DNA from: Silene noctiflora
Lineage: Eukaryota > Streptophyta > Magnoliopsida > Caryophyllales > Caryophyllaceae
Assembly (NCBI GenBank): GCA_009801015.1
Contig: VHZZ01001228.1
Location: forward strand, 51,868-97,227
DNA length: 45,360 nucleotides
Direction: 5' to 3'
Below the pieces are notes generated by a model, which was not told the origin of the DNA, searched no databases, and saw nothing but the letters and a program-made list of their open reading frames with translations. Below, piece by piece: positions 1 to 10,703 of the stretch. Every line of letters starts with the position of its first letter. Within the stretch, counting starts at the first letter, position 1. The position numbers and the translations under genes are program-made.

Positions 1-660
1 AAAAAAAAAGACATACGGATATTAATAAATAATATAATGTTTGTTCATTATCAAATAGGGTTGGATGTCGAATTAGGTGCGAAAAATATGATGTATTACG
101 AATAAATAGTTGAATTGTTCCACATTAAAAGATTATCACAAGGTGAAGTGATCCGATGATTATAAATAAGAGTCGGAACAAGAAATGAACGACTATTTGC
201 AGTTTTCCACCCTCTAAACCGAATTCCACATTTTGTATGCAATTTTTTTTATCAATGTATGATTTTTATAAATAATACTCTAATACCCTGTTATCTATAG
301 ATAATTTCTTTGCTGCAAAGTACTCGGGCTACAGCCTTAGTAGCTAGGGCCTGGATCCTCCCCTGATCTATGAGTGAACTTTTGTGCCAAATAAGTTCAA
401 CGCAAGGCAGCATGGCCCAGGCAAGACAAGCCATCGAAATGGCGTGCAAGCCGTGGCACACTCTAAAAAATTAGCTAGGTACAACAAGGCGACAATATGG
501 CCTAATGGACCGAGGCCAAGTCGGATCGTATTTTGCAGTAGGCACGGAACAGTACAACCCATTGCCACCCTTTATTATTCCAAGTTTCCCTTTCCATTAC
601 CCCTCTCTTTCACAAAGAATGAATTCGATAGTTTTTTTTTTCTTTTTTTTTTTTTTGAAG
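1..660. other. Non-genic stretch upstream of vWA exon
   Basis: I see no recognisable coding sequence here. The open frame that starts near 384 and runs into the vWA exon has no vWA-like residues before position 661, so that part is taken as intron or unrelated DNA. A strong pyrimidine tract (about 632-656) ends in gaag at 660 and looks like the 3' end of an intron. Confidence 0.5.
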
Positions 661-3600
661 GTATAACAAGCAGAAGCGACAACGGAACATATTCGATTGC
701 AGATGTGGATGGATCAAACTCAGCGAGTTTGAATATAGCCTTTTCATCATGTCTGGCGGGGCTCCTTAGCGTGGTTGTACCAGACTTGAAGCTGACCATC
801 ACCCAAAAGGAATCAAAAATCCTGCAAGTGCGTGCAAGGAGTTATGATCAGTCCCGTGTTAATGAATCTGTTACGATTTCATTTGGGAATCTCTACAACC
901 GTGAGAAACGCAGCACCACTGTGTTTATCAGTCTTCCCGCTGTTGAAGAACGAACGACAATGGATATCCTCAAACTCGCCTTCTCCTATAGGTACCTTTA
1001 TTTTTATCTATAAATAATTAGTCTGACTTGCGTAAAAATGTCTTAGATAACTGCGATTGCGTAAAAGGTCGCACTGGTAAAAACTTCATATATGGAATCA
1101 AAATTTCGGATGCCCTCTGGGAATATGACCTGGATAAAGTGAGGAAAGATTTTCAATCCTTCTATGAGGACTTGTATGGGGTTAATAATCCTACGGTAAG
1201 GTATGAAAATGATGGTGTGAATGAGAGTGTGTTTAGGGGTTTGATGTAAAGATAAAAGAGGATGACGTGGGGTGGTTAGCTAGACCTTTTACGACAAAGG
1301 AAGTCGGACGAGCCGTTTTCCAAATGGGCCCTCTAAAATCTCCGAGGCCTGACGGTATTCCGACAGTTTTTTTCCAAAAGTGCTGGGGGTTGGTTAAAAA
1401 GGATTTTCTTAGGGCAGCTTTGTATGTACTTAACTCGGGTAGGATACTTAAGGAGATGAATAGAACCTTCATCACACTCATCCCTAAGGGCGACTCTCCA
1501 GAACGAGTCCAGGATTATCGACCAATAAGTCTTTGCAACGTTTTTATGCGGATCATTACTAAATGTATCGCCAATAGAATGGAGAAACTTATGGGCTACC
1601 TGATCAGTGGGTTCCAGAACGCCTTTATCTCCGGTAGGGTTATTGCGGATAATATCTTATTGGCTCATGAGGCAATTCATAAGATCAATAATCACAAAAC
1701 CGGGAGGTGTGGACAGTTGGCCCTGAAGGTCGACATGAGCAAGGCCTATGATCGGGTTAAATGGAACTTCCTTCACGCCGTTCTTCACAAGATTGGGTGC
1801 CCATCAAATCTTACTGATCTTGTCATGAATTGTGTGACTACGGTGTCCTATGAGATACTTTTCAATGGATCGCCAATGCCGCAATTTAGGCCGAAATGTG
1901 GGCTTCGACAGGGCGACCCCTTATCACCTTATCTTTTCCTGCTCTGTATGGAGGTTCTGTCAGCCGAGATTCAATAAGCTCAACAGCCTGGTTGGATTAG
2001 AGGAATTACCTTATGTCGGGAGGTCCCACCGTTAACCCACTTATTCTTCACGGATGATGCTATTTTCTTCCTTCATGATGGAAAAAATGCGGTGGTGACA
2101 CTCAAGAAAATCCTGGAAAACTATTGTAAGGTCTCTGGACAACGGATTAATGATGATAAATCTGGTGTCGTTTTTAGTCCCAGTACGACTCTTGGTAGTG
2201 CGAGAAGGTGTCTCCAGATTCTAAAGATCAAAAACAACAACGGAATTGGTAAATATCTTGGTTTACCCACGGAATTCCGGGGGTCTAAGCAGGATATCTT
2301 TCGAGGAATGGTGGATGGTGTTATGCAACGGATATCTTCATTGAACGGAATATTCTTGTCACCAGCTGGTAGATTAACCTTAATCTCATCGGTCCTATCG
2401 GTATTTAAAATACCGGTAAGTGTGACATCAAAGATTCAATCTCTTTTGTCACATTTTTTGTGGGCGGGATGTAGATTGAGAACGACAATCCATTAGTGTA
2501 GCAAGAATTTCTTAAGTCTACCAAAGAGTGAAGGGGGCTTGGGCATTCGTAATATTGATTGCCTTAATCATGCACTTTTGGCTAAACACGCTTGGCGGCT
2601 TATTTCAAATGATCATTCTTACTTCTGCAAGGTGTTTAGAAGAAAGCTTTTGGGGAATCTTACACCGGATGATGAGCTATCTTGCCTAAATGGAAGCAAC
2701 CTATCATGGGGAGCTCGAAGTGTGAGGTACGACATGGAACTGATAGGCCAAAATGTGGGATGGTGGTCGGGAAGGGAGTCTATTCTGCTGGTATGGACAA
2801 AACCATGGGTGGGTGGTGATCTTCCAGAGCCAAAAGAGGAGATGCTCCATCAGGATTTTTGCCACCTAAAGGACTTGCGGATCAACTATATCCGGATGGG
2901 AAATGGGGCCTAGGATGAAACTAAGGTTAGATCCCTCTTTATTGAGGATACAACGAATAAGATATTGGCTATTCCGTGTAGTGAAACACAACTCCAGGAT
3001 GGTGTTTATTGGAAGGGTACTAAAAGTGGGGACTACTCTGTCAAAAGTGGCTACGCTATTGCTTTCTCCTCTTGGATGAAGGAGAATGGGAGTAATAAAG
3101 ACAAAACGAGAGTTAATCCCCTTGCAAAAAATTTCTGCCGCACAAAGTTATGGAGATTACCGATCCCGCAAACCTGGAAAATCCTTCTCTGGAAGATCAT
3201 CACGGATACTTTACCCTTGGGAGTGGGCTTGGCGAGACGCGGAATTAGTAAGCTTTGCCCTGTGGAGATGAAATGTCTGGAGACCAGAGAACACCTCTTC
3301 AGGGATTGTGAGGTCAGCTCGAGAGTCTGGGCGTGCTCTGATATTGGGATTAGGGCATGTAGTGGAAACCACCTAGGGGTAGGGGAATGGGTGATAAATT
3401 GGATTAATTTTTTGGGAAACTTGGAAGATAAGCACGAAAGAATTGTGAAATTCTGTGCCACTATTTGGTGTCTATGGGGCGCCCGAAATAAATCTCTCTT
3501 TCAGGGAATAAGGTTTCTTTCACGACCGTTTTTATCACTGTGGAATGATACGGTTGACACGGTGGTTCAAGCGTCCATTCTGTCAGCAGGAAAGGTCTCG

Positions 3601-4878
3601 GAGACAGAATGGAAGGATGATTGCGAAGAAAGGGATGAAATAAGAAACGGCTTGCCTATCTACACGGTGGGAAGAGGGGGGACGTGTTCCTTAAAGGAGA
3701 TTAGAGTGGATGCGAGCTGGGGGGTAGGGACAGTGCAGCTTTTGGTTGGGTCATGATCGACGAGGATGACCGTTTGGTTTGTTCTGGGGGAGGACACATT
3801 AGAGCCGATTCGGCACTTCAGGCGGAGGCCCTAGGGTTATTGGGAGCCCTCGTATGGGGCAAGAGACTCAGGATACCTACATCTCCGTGTGTCATCGGAC
3901 TGCCTTCAGCTTGTAACTCAACTCTTGGATGCCGCGGAGAAACATATTCAAATCAAAGGAATTCTCGCTGACATCAAAGCCAGCTCTACTTTTTTCCATT
4001 GTCTGTGCTTTAGTTTTAGACATAGGACTATAGGAGTAGGAATAGAGATGCGCATGACATGGCAAAACGATTCCTACGATAAGGGTTGTAATTTTTTACT
4101 GCTGCCAAAAAAAAAAAAAAAAAAAAAAAAAACTGCGATTGCGTGCAGGCCAAGTGGTGGGGGGAAGTTGTTTAAATCGATGCCTATAACAGCGACAGTG
4201 ACCCGCACAAGTTCACCAGTGACAATAGAGCCCGTTGAGGTGCGCAATGAAATCGCACGTGGAGATACTGCGGCTGCAATGCAAACGGCCAAAAAGCAGG
4301 CTGACGCCAACAACTTCAACGGAGCTAAGAAGACCCTTAATGACGCGGACAAATCACTTGACAAGATTAGCCCTAAGGCAGATGAACTAATCAAGGCATT
4401 GAAATATGAGGTGCAAGAGTTCTTGAGGTTGCTCAAGGACCCCGACACTTACATCAGAGAAGGACGTGCATTCGCTCTTTCATCCGAACTGTCTCATAAC
4501 CTGCAACGGTTTGCAGCAAGGGGGGACGCAACCCAACTACTTGCACTTGCCATACCTCTCGTCGTCCTGTTTTCCAACCAAGCCGTGAAATTTGATCAGA
4601 ACATTAACATTGAAGTGCCCTCGACTGAGCAAGATCAGAAGAAAGTCGCTAAACAAACTGCGAAATTGGACGAAGCTGCTAAGAAAGAAAAGAAGGAACG
4701 TGAAGACAAGTTTAAGGCAGTGATAAATAAGCTTGATGACGAGAACAAGAAGAAAGCCGCTAAGAAAAATGATCCCCTTGTTACACAAGCTGATACTCTT
4801 AAACAGCACCTTGGTCAAGCCATTGAATCTTTGGAAGCCATCCAGAAGTTGATCGCTGTTCTTCAGCAGTCCAGTTAA
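661..4878 (+). CDS. 3' part of a plant vWA-domain (inter-alpha-trypsin inhibitor heavy chain-like) protein, split by a LINE-bearing intron
   Basis: Two exons are visible: about 661-991 and 4149-4878 (stop TAA). The first encodes the segment after the vWA fold (NGTYSI, then AFSSCLAGLLSVVVPDLKL). The second encodes the C-terminal Vwaint-like helical region with the family-typical GRAFALSSELSHNLQRFAARGD stretch (described here only by its core FALSSE and RFAARGD). The exons join in frame as AG|G (Arg), and no stop interrupts either. The intron between them is 992-4148, of which 1063-4130 is a LINE. Exons for the N-terminal vWA metal-binding site (DxSxS) are not in the window, so the gene is either cut by the window edge or 5'-truncated. 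The protein end is lysine-rich (about 4600-4770). Function in plants is not settled; related proteins are vWA-containing putative E3 ligases or adhesion-like proteins. Family assignment is from recalled motifs, and expression is unknown. Confidence 0.65.
1049..1062 (+). repeat. LINE target-site duplication, left copy
   Basis: This is the 14-base copy aactgcgattgcgt. The right copy at 4131-4144 is identical and follows the poly(A) directly. Confidence 0.93.
1063..4130 (+). mobile_element. 5'-truncated L1-like LINE, non-functional
   Basis: The element is flanked by a perfect 14-bp direct repeat aactgcgattgcgt at 1049-1062 and 4131-4144 and ends in a poly(A) of about 26 bases (4107-4132, overlapping the repeat by two). 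It lacks ORF1 and the endonuclease and starts in the linker before the reverse transcriptase. RT motifs are readable in one frame: DYRPISLCN near 1510, LKVDMSKAYDRVKW near 1725-1760, GLRQGDPLSPYLF near 1900-1940, and an FTDD version of the catalytic YADD box near 2050. A zf-RVT segment (CPVEMKC, then HLFRDC) lies near 3255-3310. An RNase H-like segment (DASWG near 3710, then AEALGLLGAL and SDCLQLV) runs to about 4000 in shifted frames. In-frame stops sit at 1975, 2494 and 2911, and frameshifts lie near 1240, 3740 and 3880. It cannot encode an active polymerase. Confidence 0.93.
4131..4144 (+). repeat. LINE target-site duplication, right copy
   Basis: Identical to 1049-1062. It ends only four bases before the intron 3' end (AG at 4147-4148), which places the insertion point right at a splice acceptor. 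Confidence 0.93.
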
Positions 4879-5825
4879 AAATTAAAATGCTGCCTATCCC
4901 AGCCCTTGTCTGCTTTTATTTATCAGTTTTCCGCTTTTCGCTTTTTGCCTTTCATTTTCCGATAATTATATCCTGTAAGACCGCTGCAAAACCTTATCAT
5001 GTTTATACGCCTGTAGAACGCATTGTAAGGCAGTAAGACGGTCTCACACGATAACTTGTATTTGCTTCTTTGTTCTGTTCATTATTTCATCATTGAGCTG
5101 TAGTAAGCTCCAATTGTCTATTTTCTCCTGTATTTGTTTCCAGCTTTTTCAATTTGCAATCTCACAATAATAAAAACAAAAACAAGTGATTGTTGATTTG
5201 TTGTTTGTATTTCTAGTTAAATTCTCATTAATTATTTTTCTAAATGACTAAAAAATGTCATATCCAAATTTGTCGCTAAACTTGTATTTCGTCATCCCTC
5301 TTCTAAACCGAAAAGGAAAATGCGTGGACATCAACGATGATTTTTTGTTGCTGTATCCGACATACAAGCCATTAGAGACTTGAAGTAGACGTGGTAAGTG
5401 AGCCACTGACTTACCAAGTACGCTTATTTCGGGTTCGGGTGTGTGTCGTCAAGTTGTACAAATATTACAACTTTGATTGATATTTCTATTAAGCTTTATT
5501 TTGAGATGGATTATGTTATGGTATATTACCGTCAAAAAATTGATATGGTATATAACTTTTACTGAGTATTACTTTTAGATTGTCTAAGGAAATACTCCGA
5601 AGTTAATTTTAGACATCGGTTTGTACCCTTACCCCTTACGGCCTTACCAGTTACCACGTCCAAGTCAATTATTCACCTTTTCAATTTAGATTATTTCGGA
5701 TATGTTATTAGCAAATTATTTAGGCCAAATGATCCTATTATACTGCGTCGGTCAATTTAGGTTAAAGGTTAAATTCGGATACTTAGTTCCAATATCCAGT
5801 CGGGTGTGAATCTGATTGTTCTGAT
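4879..5825. other. Intergenic, 3' flank of vWA gene
   Basis: AT-rich sequence with no convincing open frame. It presumably contains the 3' UTR and poly(A) region of the vWA gene. A short palindromic gacggtctc-type motif near 5037-5050 recurs in other non-coding parts of the window (27770, 28670) and is probably from a dispersed repeat. Confidence 0.5.
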
Positions 5826-6122
5826 TAGGGATGACCATCAGCACGAGCCGACCCGGCCCGCCCCACCCTGTTTAGCCCCCTAGCAAACAGCCCGACCCGG
5901 CCCGGCCAGACCCGCCCCCTCCCTGGCCTGGCCCAGGTCCCAATACCCAGACCCGGCCCGCCTCTGACCCGCCCCCAACGCGGCCTCAGCCCGCCCTTCC
6001 CCCTGCCCTGGGCCAGACACAATCTCAGCCCGGCCAAGCCCGCCCTCTCCCCTGGCCTGGCCCGGGTCTGACCAGAAGAGCCCGGCCCGCCCCCTGGTTA
6101 GCCCGGCCCGATGCCATCACTA
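5826..6122. mobile_element. hAT-like miniature element with GC-rich body
   Basis: Left end tagggatgaccatc and right end gatgccatcacta form an imperfect terminal inverted repeat close to the common plant hAT end TAGGGATGGCA. The 8-bp flanks gttctgat (5818-5825) and gttctagt (6123-6130) match at 6 of 8 positions, consistent with an old hAT duplication. The body is a run of variations on cccggcccg and differs sharply in base composition from the AT-rich surroundings. A long minus-strand open frame inside it reflects low stop density, not a gene. Non-autonomous: no transposase. Confidence 0.72.
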
Positions 6123-6229
6123 GTTCTAGTTGATTTGGCTCAAGTCGGTTAAGTCTCGACGAGATTCGAATATAATGTTGACTGGATTTAAACTCAAAAT
6201 AAATATCAGATCTATCAAGTGTTTTTAAG

Positions 6230-6375
6230 CCTTTGAAACTTTTCTTCTCTCTCCCTCAGGAGAAAAACAAAAGAGAGGCCAAGAACAAAACTCCCATTTC
6301 ACAAAATCAAACAAAATTCCCAAATTTTCCCCTCATTTTCCCTTCACCAAAACATTCTTCCCCAAATTCAAAAAA
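6230..6375 (+). promoter_or_regulatory. Probable 5' leader of FTSZ1
   Basis: A CT-rich patch (cttctctctccctc near 6242) followed by a C/A-rich, G-poor stretch runs up to the ATG at 6376, typical of plant core promoter pyrimidine patches and 5' leaders. The transcription start is not identifiable precisely. Confidence 0.4.
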
Positions 6376-9300
6376 ATGGTAACAATTACATTCACAAATG
6401 CCAATAATTTGGTATCATCTCCATCAATTTCCACCCAATTTCACACCAAAAAGCCCTTTAATTCTCTACCCAAAACATGTTCTTTCCATACAAAAACAAA
6501 AACAAGAAGAAATGGGCAAAATAGTAATTATGCATCTTTTAGGGTTTCGTGTTCTTCTTTCTCTTCCATGGAAAATGCTAAAATTAAGGTTATTGGTGTT
6601 GGTGGTGGTGGTAATAATGCTGTTAATCGTATGATTGGTAGTGGTTTGCAGGTATAAATTCTTCATTTTTTCTTACATTTTCCCCAATTCTGAATTTATT
6701 CGCAGTAATTTATTTTAAGTTTTGAGCTTTCTGATTTAGTTAATAATAACCATTTTGTTTTTATTGAAACCCGACGCGGGTGCGTGTCAAGTGTAAAAAA
6801 ATTGCATATTTTGGCTTAGAAGGAGGTGTCCTTGTGTCAAGGGTTGAGGGTCCGACACGGGTACGCCAGGGAATAAGAAGGGTCGGAGTAATATAGGTTG
6901 TTTCATGTTTGACATCTGCTAAATAAGGTACATTCTAGGAATCCAGGATTTTGTTTCTTTTTAAAGAGGAGTGGAGGGTAAGGTGCAATGTTGTAGCTTT
7001 CATTTGAATGTGGGTACTCCCTCCGTCTCAGGGATATTTTAATCAAAGGTAAACAAATGATTGGGATGTTGGGAGTATTTTTCTTTGACATAAGTGGTGG
7101 TGTTCTTGATTGGATTAATGATGGATATATGAGTGCGGATTTTAGTTGAATTGGGTTGGTCTCGCATTATATTATTAAGCTTACTAGTTGTTTCATGGAA
7201 GCTCTCGAAGATGCTACATTCTCTTGAATTAGAATTATTCATTTTTGTGTATGGAATAGTAAGATTGATATCAATTGGGTATATGTTCGTTTGTAGCTGA
7301 GGATTGACCGTAACAGTTGAAACTATACCTGTCAAATCCTACATTAGATGTATATCTATGCATTTGAAGCTGCTGTTGTTGTTGTAGAGTCAGTGTAGAT
7401 GTGAATGCTCTTATAGCTAGTTTGAATAGTTTAGCCATAAAACAGTCTGCTTGCAAGCTTTCCAAGCATATTTGTGATTTATACCCGTCTAGCGGTTTTA
7501 GTGATGCATAGAGTGATTAGTTGTAGTAGTAGTAGTAGTAGTTGATATCTATGTGTTAGAAATTGTTTGTTAGCTTGGATTTATGGAGACTATTAGGAAC
7601 TTGTAGGGTCACTAGACTTATTTGAACTTTGTGAGTGTATCATTTAGTTGATGCTTGCTAGATTATATCTAAATTTGGCATTGCTTTATTAGAGATCTAA
7701 CCAATCTAAGCTCTCATCTTTTCGTTTAAGTCTCACAAGTCACAATCTGTCTTCTTAATGAATTTGACGGCTGATTGTCGTCCACAATTAATTACATCAA
7801 TTTTTTCAAAATGGAATGTCTACTTCATTTCAACTTTTTGTTCCATATCATTGATTATCTTGGTGGCATCTTCCAAGAAAGGCAGGGATAAATCTGCTTT
7901 AGTCTTGCTAAAATGATTCTAAGGAAGTTTAAATTTTTTTGATAATACAAACATGATAGTAGTGCCTATTCTAATCTTACATGTATGACTCTGGCAGGGT
8001 GTTGATTTTTATGCCATAAACACAGATGCTCAAGCATTGTTGCATTCAGCCGCCGAGAACCCAATCCAAATTGGAGAGCTTTTGACCCGTGGATTAGGTC
8101 TGGCTCTGTTTTAGCTGTTACAACTGTGTGTGCATTTATCTTTCATGTATGATTTGGATGTGAAGTTTTCATTTCCATTGGAGCAAGTGACCTATTCATT
8201 GACTATGATTGAATAAAGCAAAATGACTGTTAAACGGTCTGTGCTTCTTATTGTTGTGAGGTGCCAGTCGTTCAATGTAAATTGTGATACAATTTTCATT
8301 ATGGATCTTCCATAAACAGTTTGTTTATGTTTTATACACAGAGGTAAGACTATGTACATCCACGGATCACGGGAACCTACATTTAGAGTCCTGTTTGGAT
8401 GTTCATTCTGTAAATATCTGAATAGTTTTTGTGATCCGAGGCATAATGATTTTAATTTGGCGTCATCTTTTTCACTTTTGATGGAATTGACTTCATAGTG
8501 ATGCAGGTGCTGGTGGGAATCCATCATTGGGGGCTCAGGCTGCTGAAGAGTCCAAAGAAGCTATCGCAAATGCTCTCAAAGGATCCGACCTTGTTTTTAT
8601 AACAGCAGGTATGGGTGGGGGCACGGGATCAGGTGCTGCTCCGGTCATTGCTCAAATATCCAAGGATGCCGGTTACCTCACTGTAGGTGTGGTCACCTAT
8701 CCCTTCAGCTTTGAGGGGCGCAAGAGGAATTTGCAGGCAGGTGCCACTTTGATTTTCTGGATTAGACTCTTAGTACTTAAAGTCTTGAACACTATTCCTC
8801 TTTGAGTTGAAACAGTTACCTTATCAGTGAACAAATTAGTTCTTAAAGTTTGTTTTGCGCAAAAATTAAGGAACATTATGAGAGTGAGATGCGCGACGTA
8901 AGCTGATGAAAGATGTATGTCAACAAACATAATGGCAACATATAACATACACAAAAAGGAAAAATTCCAAATGGGAAGTTTATTATTGGGTGTCACAAAA
9001 AAAGTTCTTTTCATAGACGAATATATTACTTTTTTATTTTGAAGTTCTCTCTTAGGTCTCTCAATGCTTTATAATCTTTTTCAACTGAAGCCCTCATCTT
9101 ATATTCACATTTGTTTGAAATTCAGGCCCCAAGGTAACTTCTGAAATGTTCTTTTTTGCTGTCTTCAGGCGCTGGAAGCAATAGAAAAGCTGCAGAATAA
9201 TGTCGATACTCTAATTGTGATACCTAATGACCGTCTTTTGGACATTGCTGATGAGCAAATGCCTCTTCAGGATGCTTTTCAGCTCGCTGATGATGTTCTC

Positions 9301-10703
9301 CGTCAGGGAGTTCAGGGCATTTCAGACATAATCACAGTAAGTGCCTCGACTGAACACTGAAGTAAATATCCCCCTAGTATTGTTCTACTAGGTTAGTTCT
9401 TGAGTTGTTTGGCATTAAGATAAATGTCTACCAGGAGTTGTAGAAATTGCCATTTTGGACAAATTTGCTATGATCAGTGAACAATTAAAGTATTGCTCGA
9501 TAGAATTTGAGATGTTCTAGTCTTCTCTGATATTTCTTAACCTTAGAGACTAGACCTAGGTAGCATGGAAAAGACACAGAAACGACAATCTTAGTTGTAG
9601 GAATAGCTGTCGTGTTTGATTACTTCACTGATAATGTAGATATGAATGTGGTGCATATGTGAGCTTTGTTTTCATTTTCTTTCCAGATACCGGGACTTGT
9701 AAATGTAGACTTTGCGGATGTCAAAGCAGTAATGAAGGACTCTGGAACTGCAATGCTTGGAGTAGGTGTTTCTTCAAGTAAGAATCGGGCAGAAGAAGCA
9801 GCTGAGCAAGCTACTTTGGCGCCTCTTATCGGATCGTCCATACAATCTGCTACAGGCGTAGTATACAACATAACTGGTGGAAAAGACATAACATTGCAAG
9901 AAGTTAACCGAGTTTCACAGGTAATGTTATAAGTTATTGTCTCATAATATCTCCAAATGAGCTTTACTTTGGTTGTTCTTACTATGTTATCCAGGCTTAC
10001 AATCGTGTCAATTGCTTCATTTGCCGAAATATGTGAATTGTTACATTTGGTGTGTCCGGAATTTCTAGAAAGTGGCCGAAAATGTCCAAAATTTCACAAG
10101 CTTCAGTTTTTTACGTTTATTTCTCATTTAAATCTCTGTAGGACTTTCCTTGTACAAAAACTAAACTAAAATGAGATGGTTCTATACGTGAGGTCAACTC
10201 ATTAACCCTCGTTAACCTTATGAATACGGAATATACTACTAGTAGTACAAGGACTTGTGTTGGTGTCACATGTAATTATGTCCGCTAATTGCAAATCATT
10301 TAAATCTCTTCTCGCGGTTTCCTTGACTTTTGTTTTTCTTTCCATTTTTTCATTGTTTTGCCCTGCGTTGTTAGTGGCAGCTATATTCATGTCCGCTAAT
10401 TGCAAATCATTCAGTAACTAAAGTTTTTGACATGGTCAGATTGTAACAAGCTTGGCGGATCCATCAGCCAACATAATATTCGGTGCTGTCGTCGACGAAC
10501 GGTACAATGGAGAGATTCATGTGACAATCATTGCAACAGGATTCTCCCAGTCATTCCAAAAATCAGTACTGTCAGATCCCAAATCTGCAAGACTCGTCGA
10601 GAAAGTCGCTTCTCAGGAACTCAAAGGATCCGCTATGCCGCTCAAATCTCCCTCTCCCAACTCATTACCACCCCGACAGCCTTCAAGAAAGCTCTTCTTC
10701 TAA
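6376..10703 (+). CDS. FTSZ1: Plastid division protein FtsZ1
   Basis: Tubulin-like GTPase that polymerises into the plastid division ring in the chloroplast stroma. Exons: 6376-6651, 7998-8097, 8507-8736, 9169-9336, 9687-9920, 10440-10703; together 423 codons plus TAA, close to the roughly 430 residues of Arabidopsis FtsZ1. Residues 1 to about 60 are Ser/Thr/Lys-rich and lack acidic residues, as expected of a transit peptide. The mature part opens with [17 protein letters not shown]. The tubulin signature [12 protein letters not shown] is in exon 3 and the catalytic T7-loop residues NVDFADVK are in exon 5. The C-terminus ends RKLFF and lacks the ARC6-binding tail of FtsZ2, which supports FtsZ1. 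All junctions keep frame. Intron 3 appears to use a GC donor (see findings). Intron 1 carries a Stowaway-like MITE. Identity is confident from near-continuous similarity to the family. Confidence 0.97.
7015..7077. mobile_element. Stowaway-like MITE in FTSZ1 intron 1 (internally deleted)
   Basis: TA-ctccctccgtctc at the left and gatgttgggag-TA at the right give the TA duplication and CTCCCTC-type ends of plant Stowaway (Tc1/mariner) MITEs. The right arm (tttaatcaaaggtaaacaaa) matches, in reverse, the left arm of the MITE at 25935-26029. Only about 59 bases remain between the TAs, so much of the left arm or centre is deleted. Confidence 0.7.
7522..7545. repeat. Short trinucleotide microsatellite in FTSZ1 intron 1
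   Basis: About seven gta/tag units in a row (agtagtagtagtagtag). Low-complexity intronic repeat without other function visible. Confidence 0.7.
10278..10411. repeat. 23-bp direct repeat pair in FTSZ1 intron 5
   Basis: Identical 23-base copies lie at 10278-10300 and 10389-10411 (core tccgctaattgcaaatcatt) and flank an 88-bp segment. The right copy ends 28 bases before exon 6. Confidence 0.8.

Noticed and set aside
1267..3756. LINE proteins as functional host genes
   Set aside because: Three in-frame stops, frameshifts and a missing endonuclease and ORF1 show a dead element.
5825..6037. Minus-strand open frame of Gly/Arg/Pro repeats
   Set aside because: It lies inside the GC-rich hAT-like element; the frame is open because cccggcccg repeats rarely give stops.
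8737..8805. Continuation of FTSZ1 exon 3 to the stop near 8805
   Set aside because: Reading through gives residues unlike FtsZ, and the conserved ALEAIEKLQ continues at 9169.
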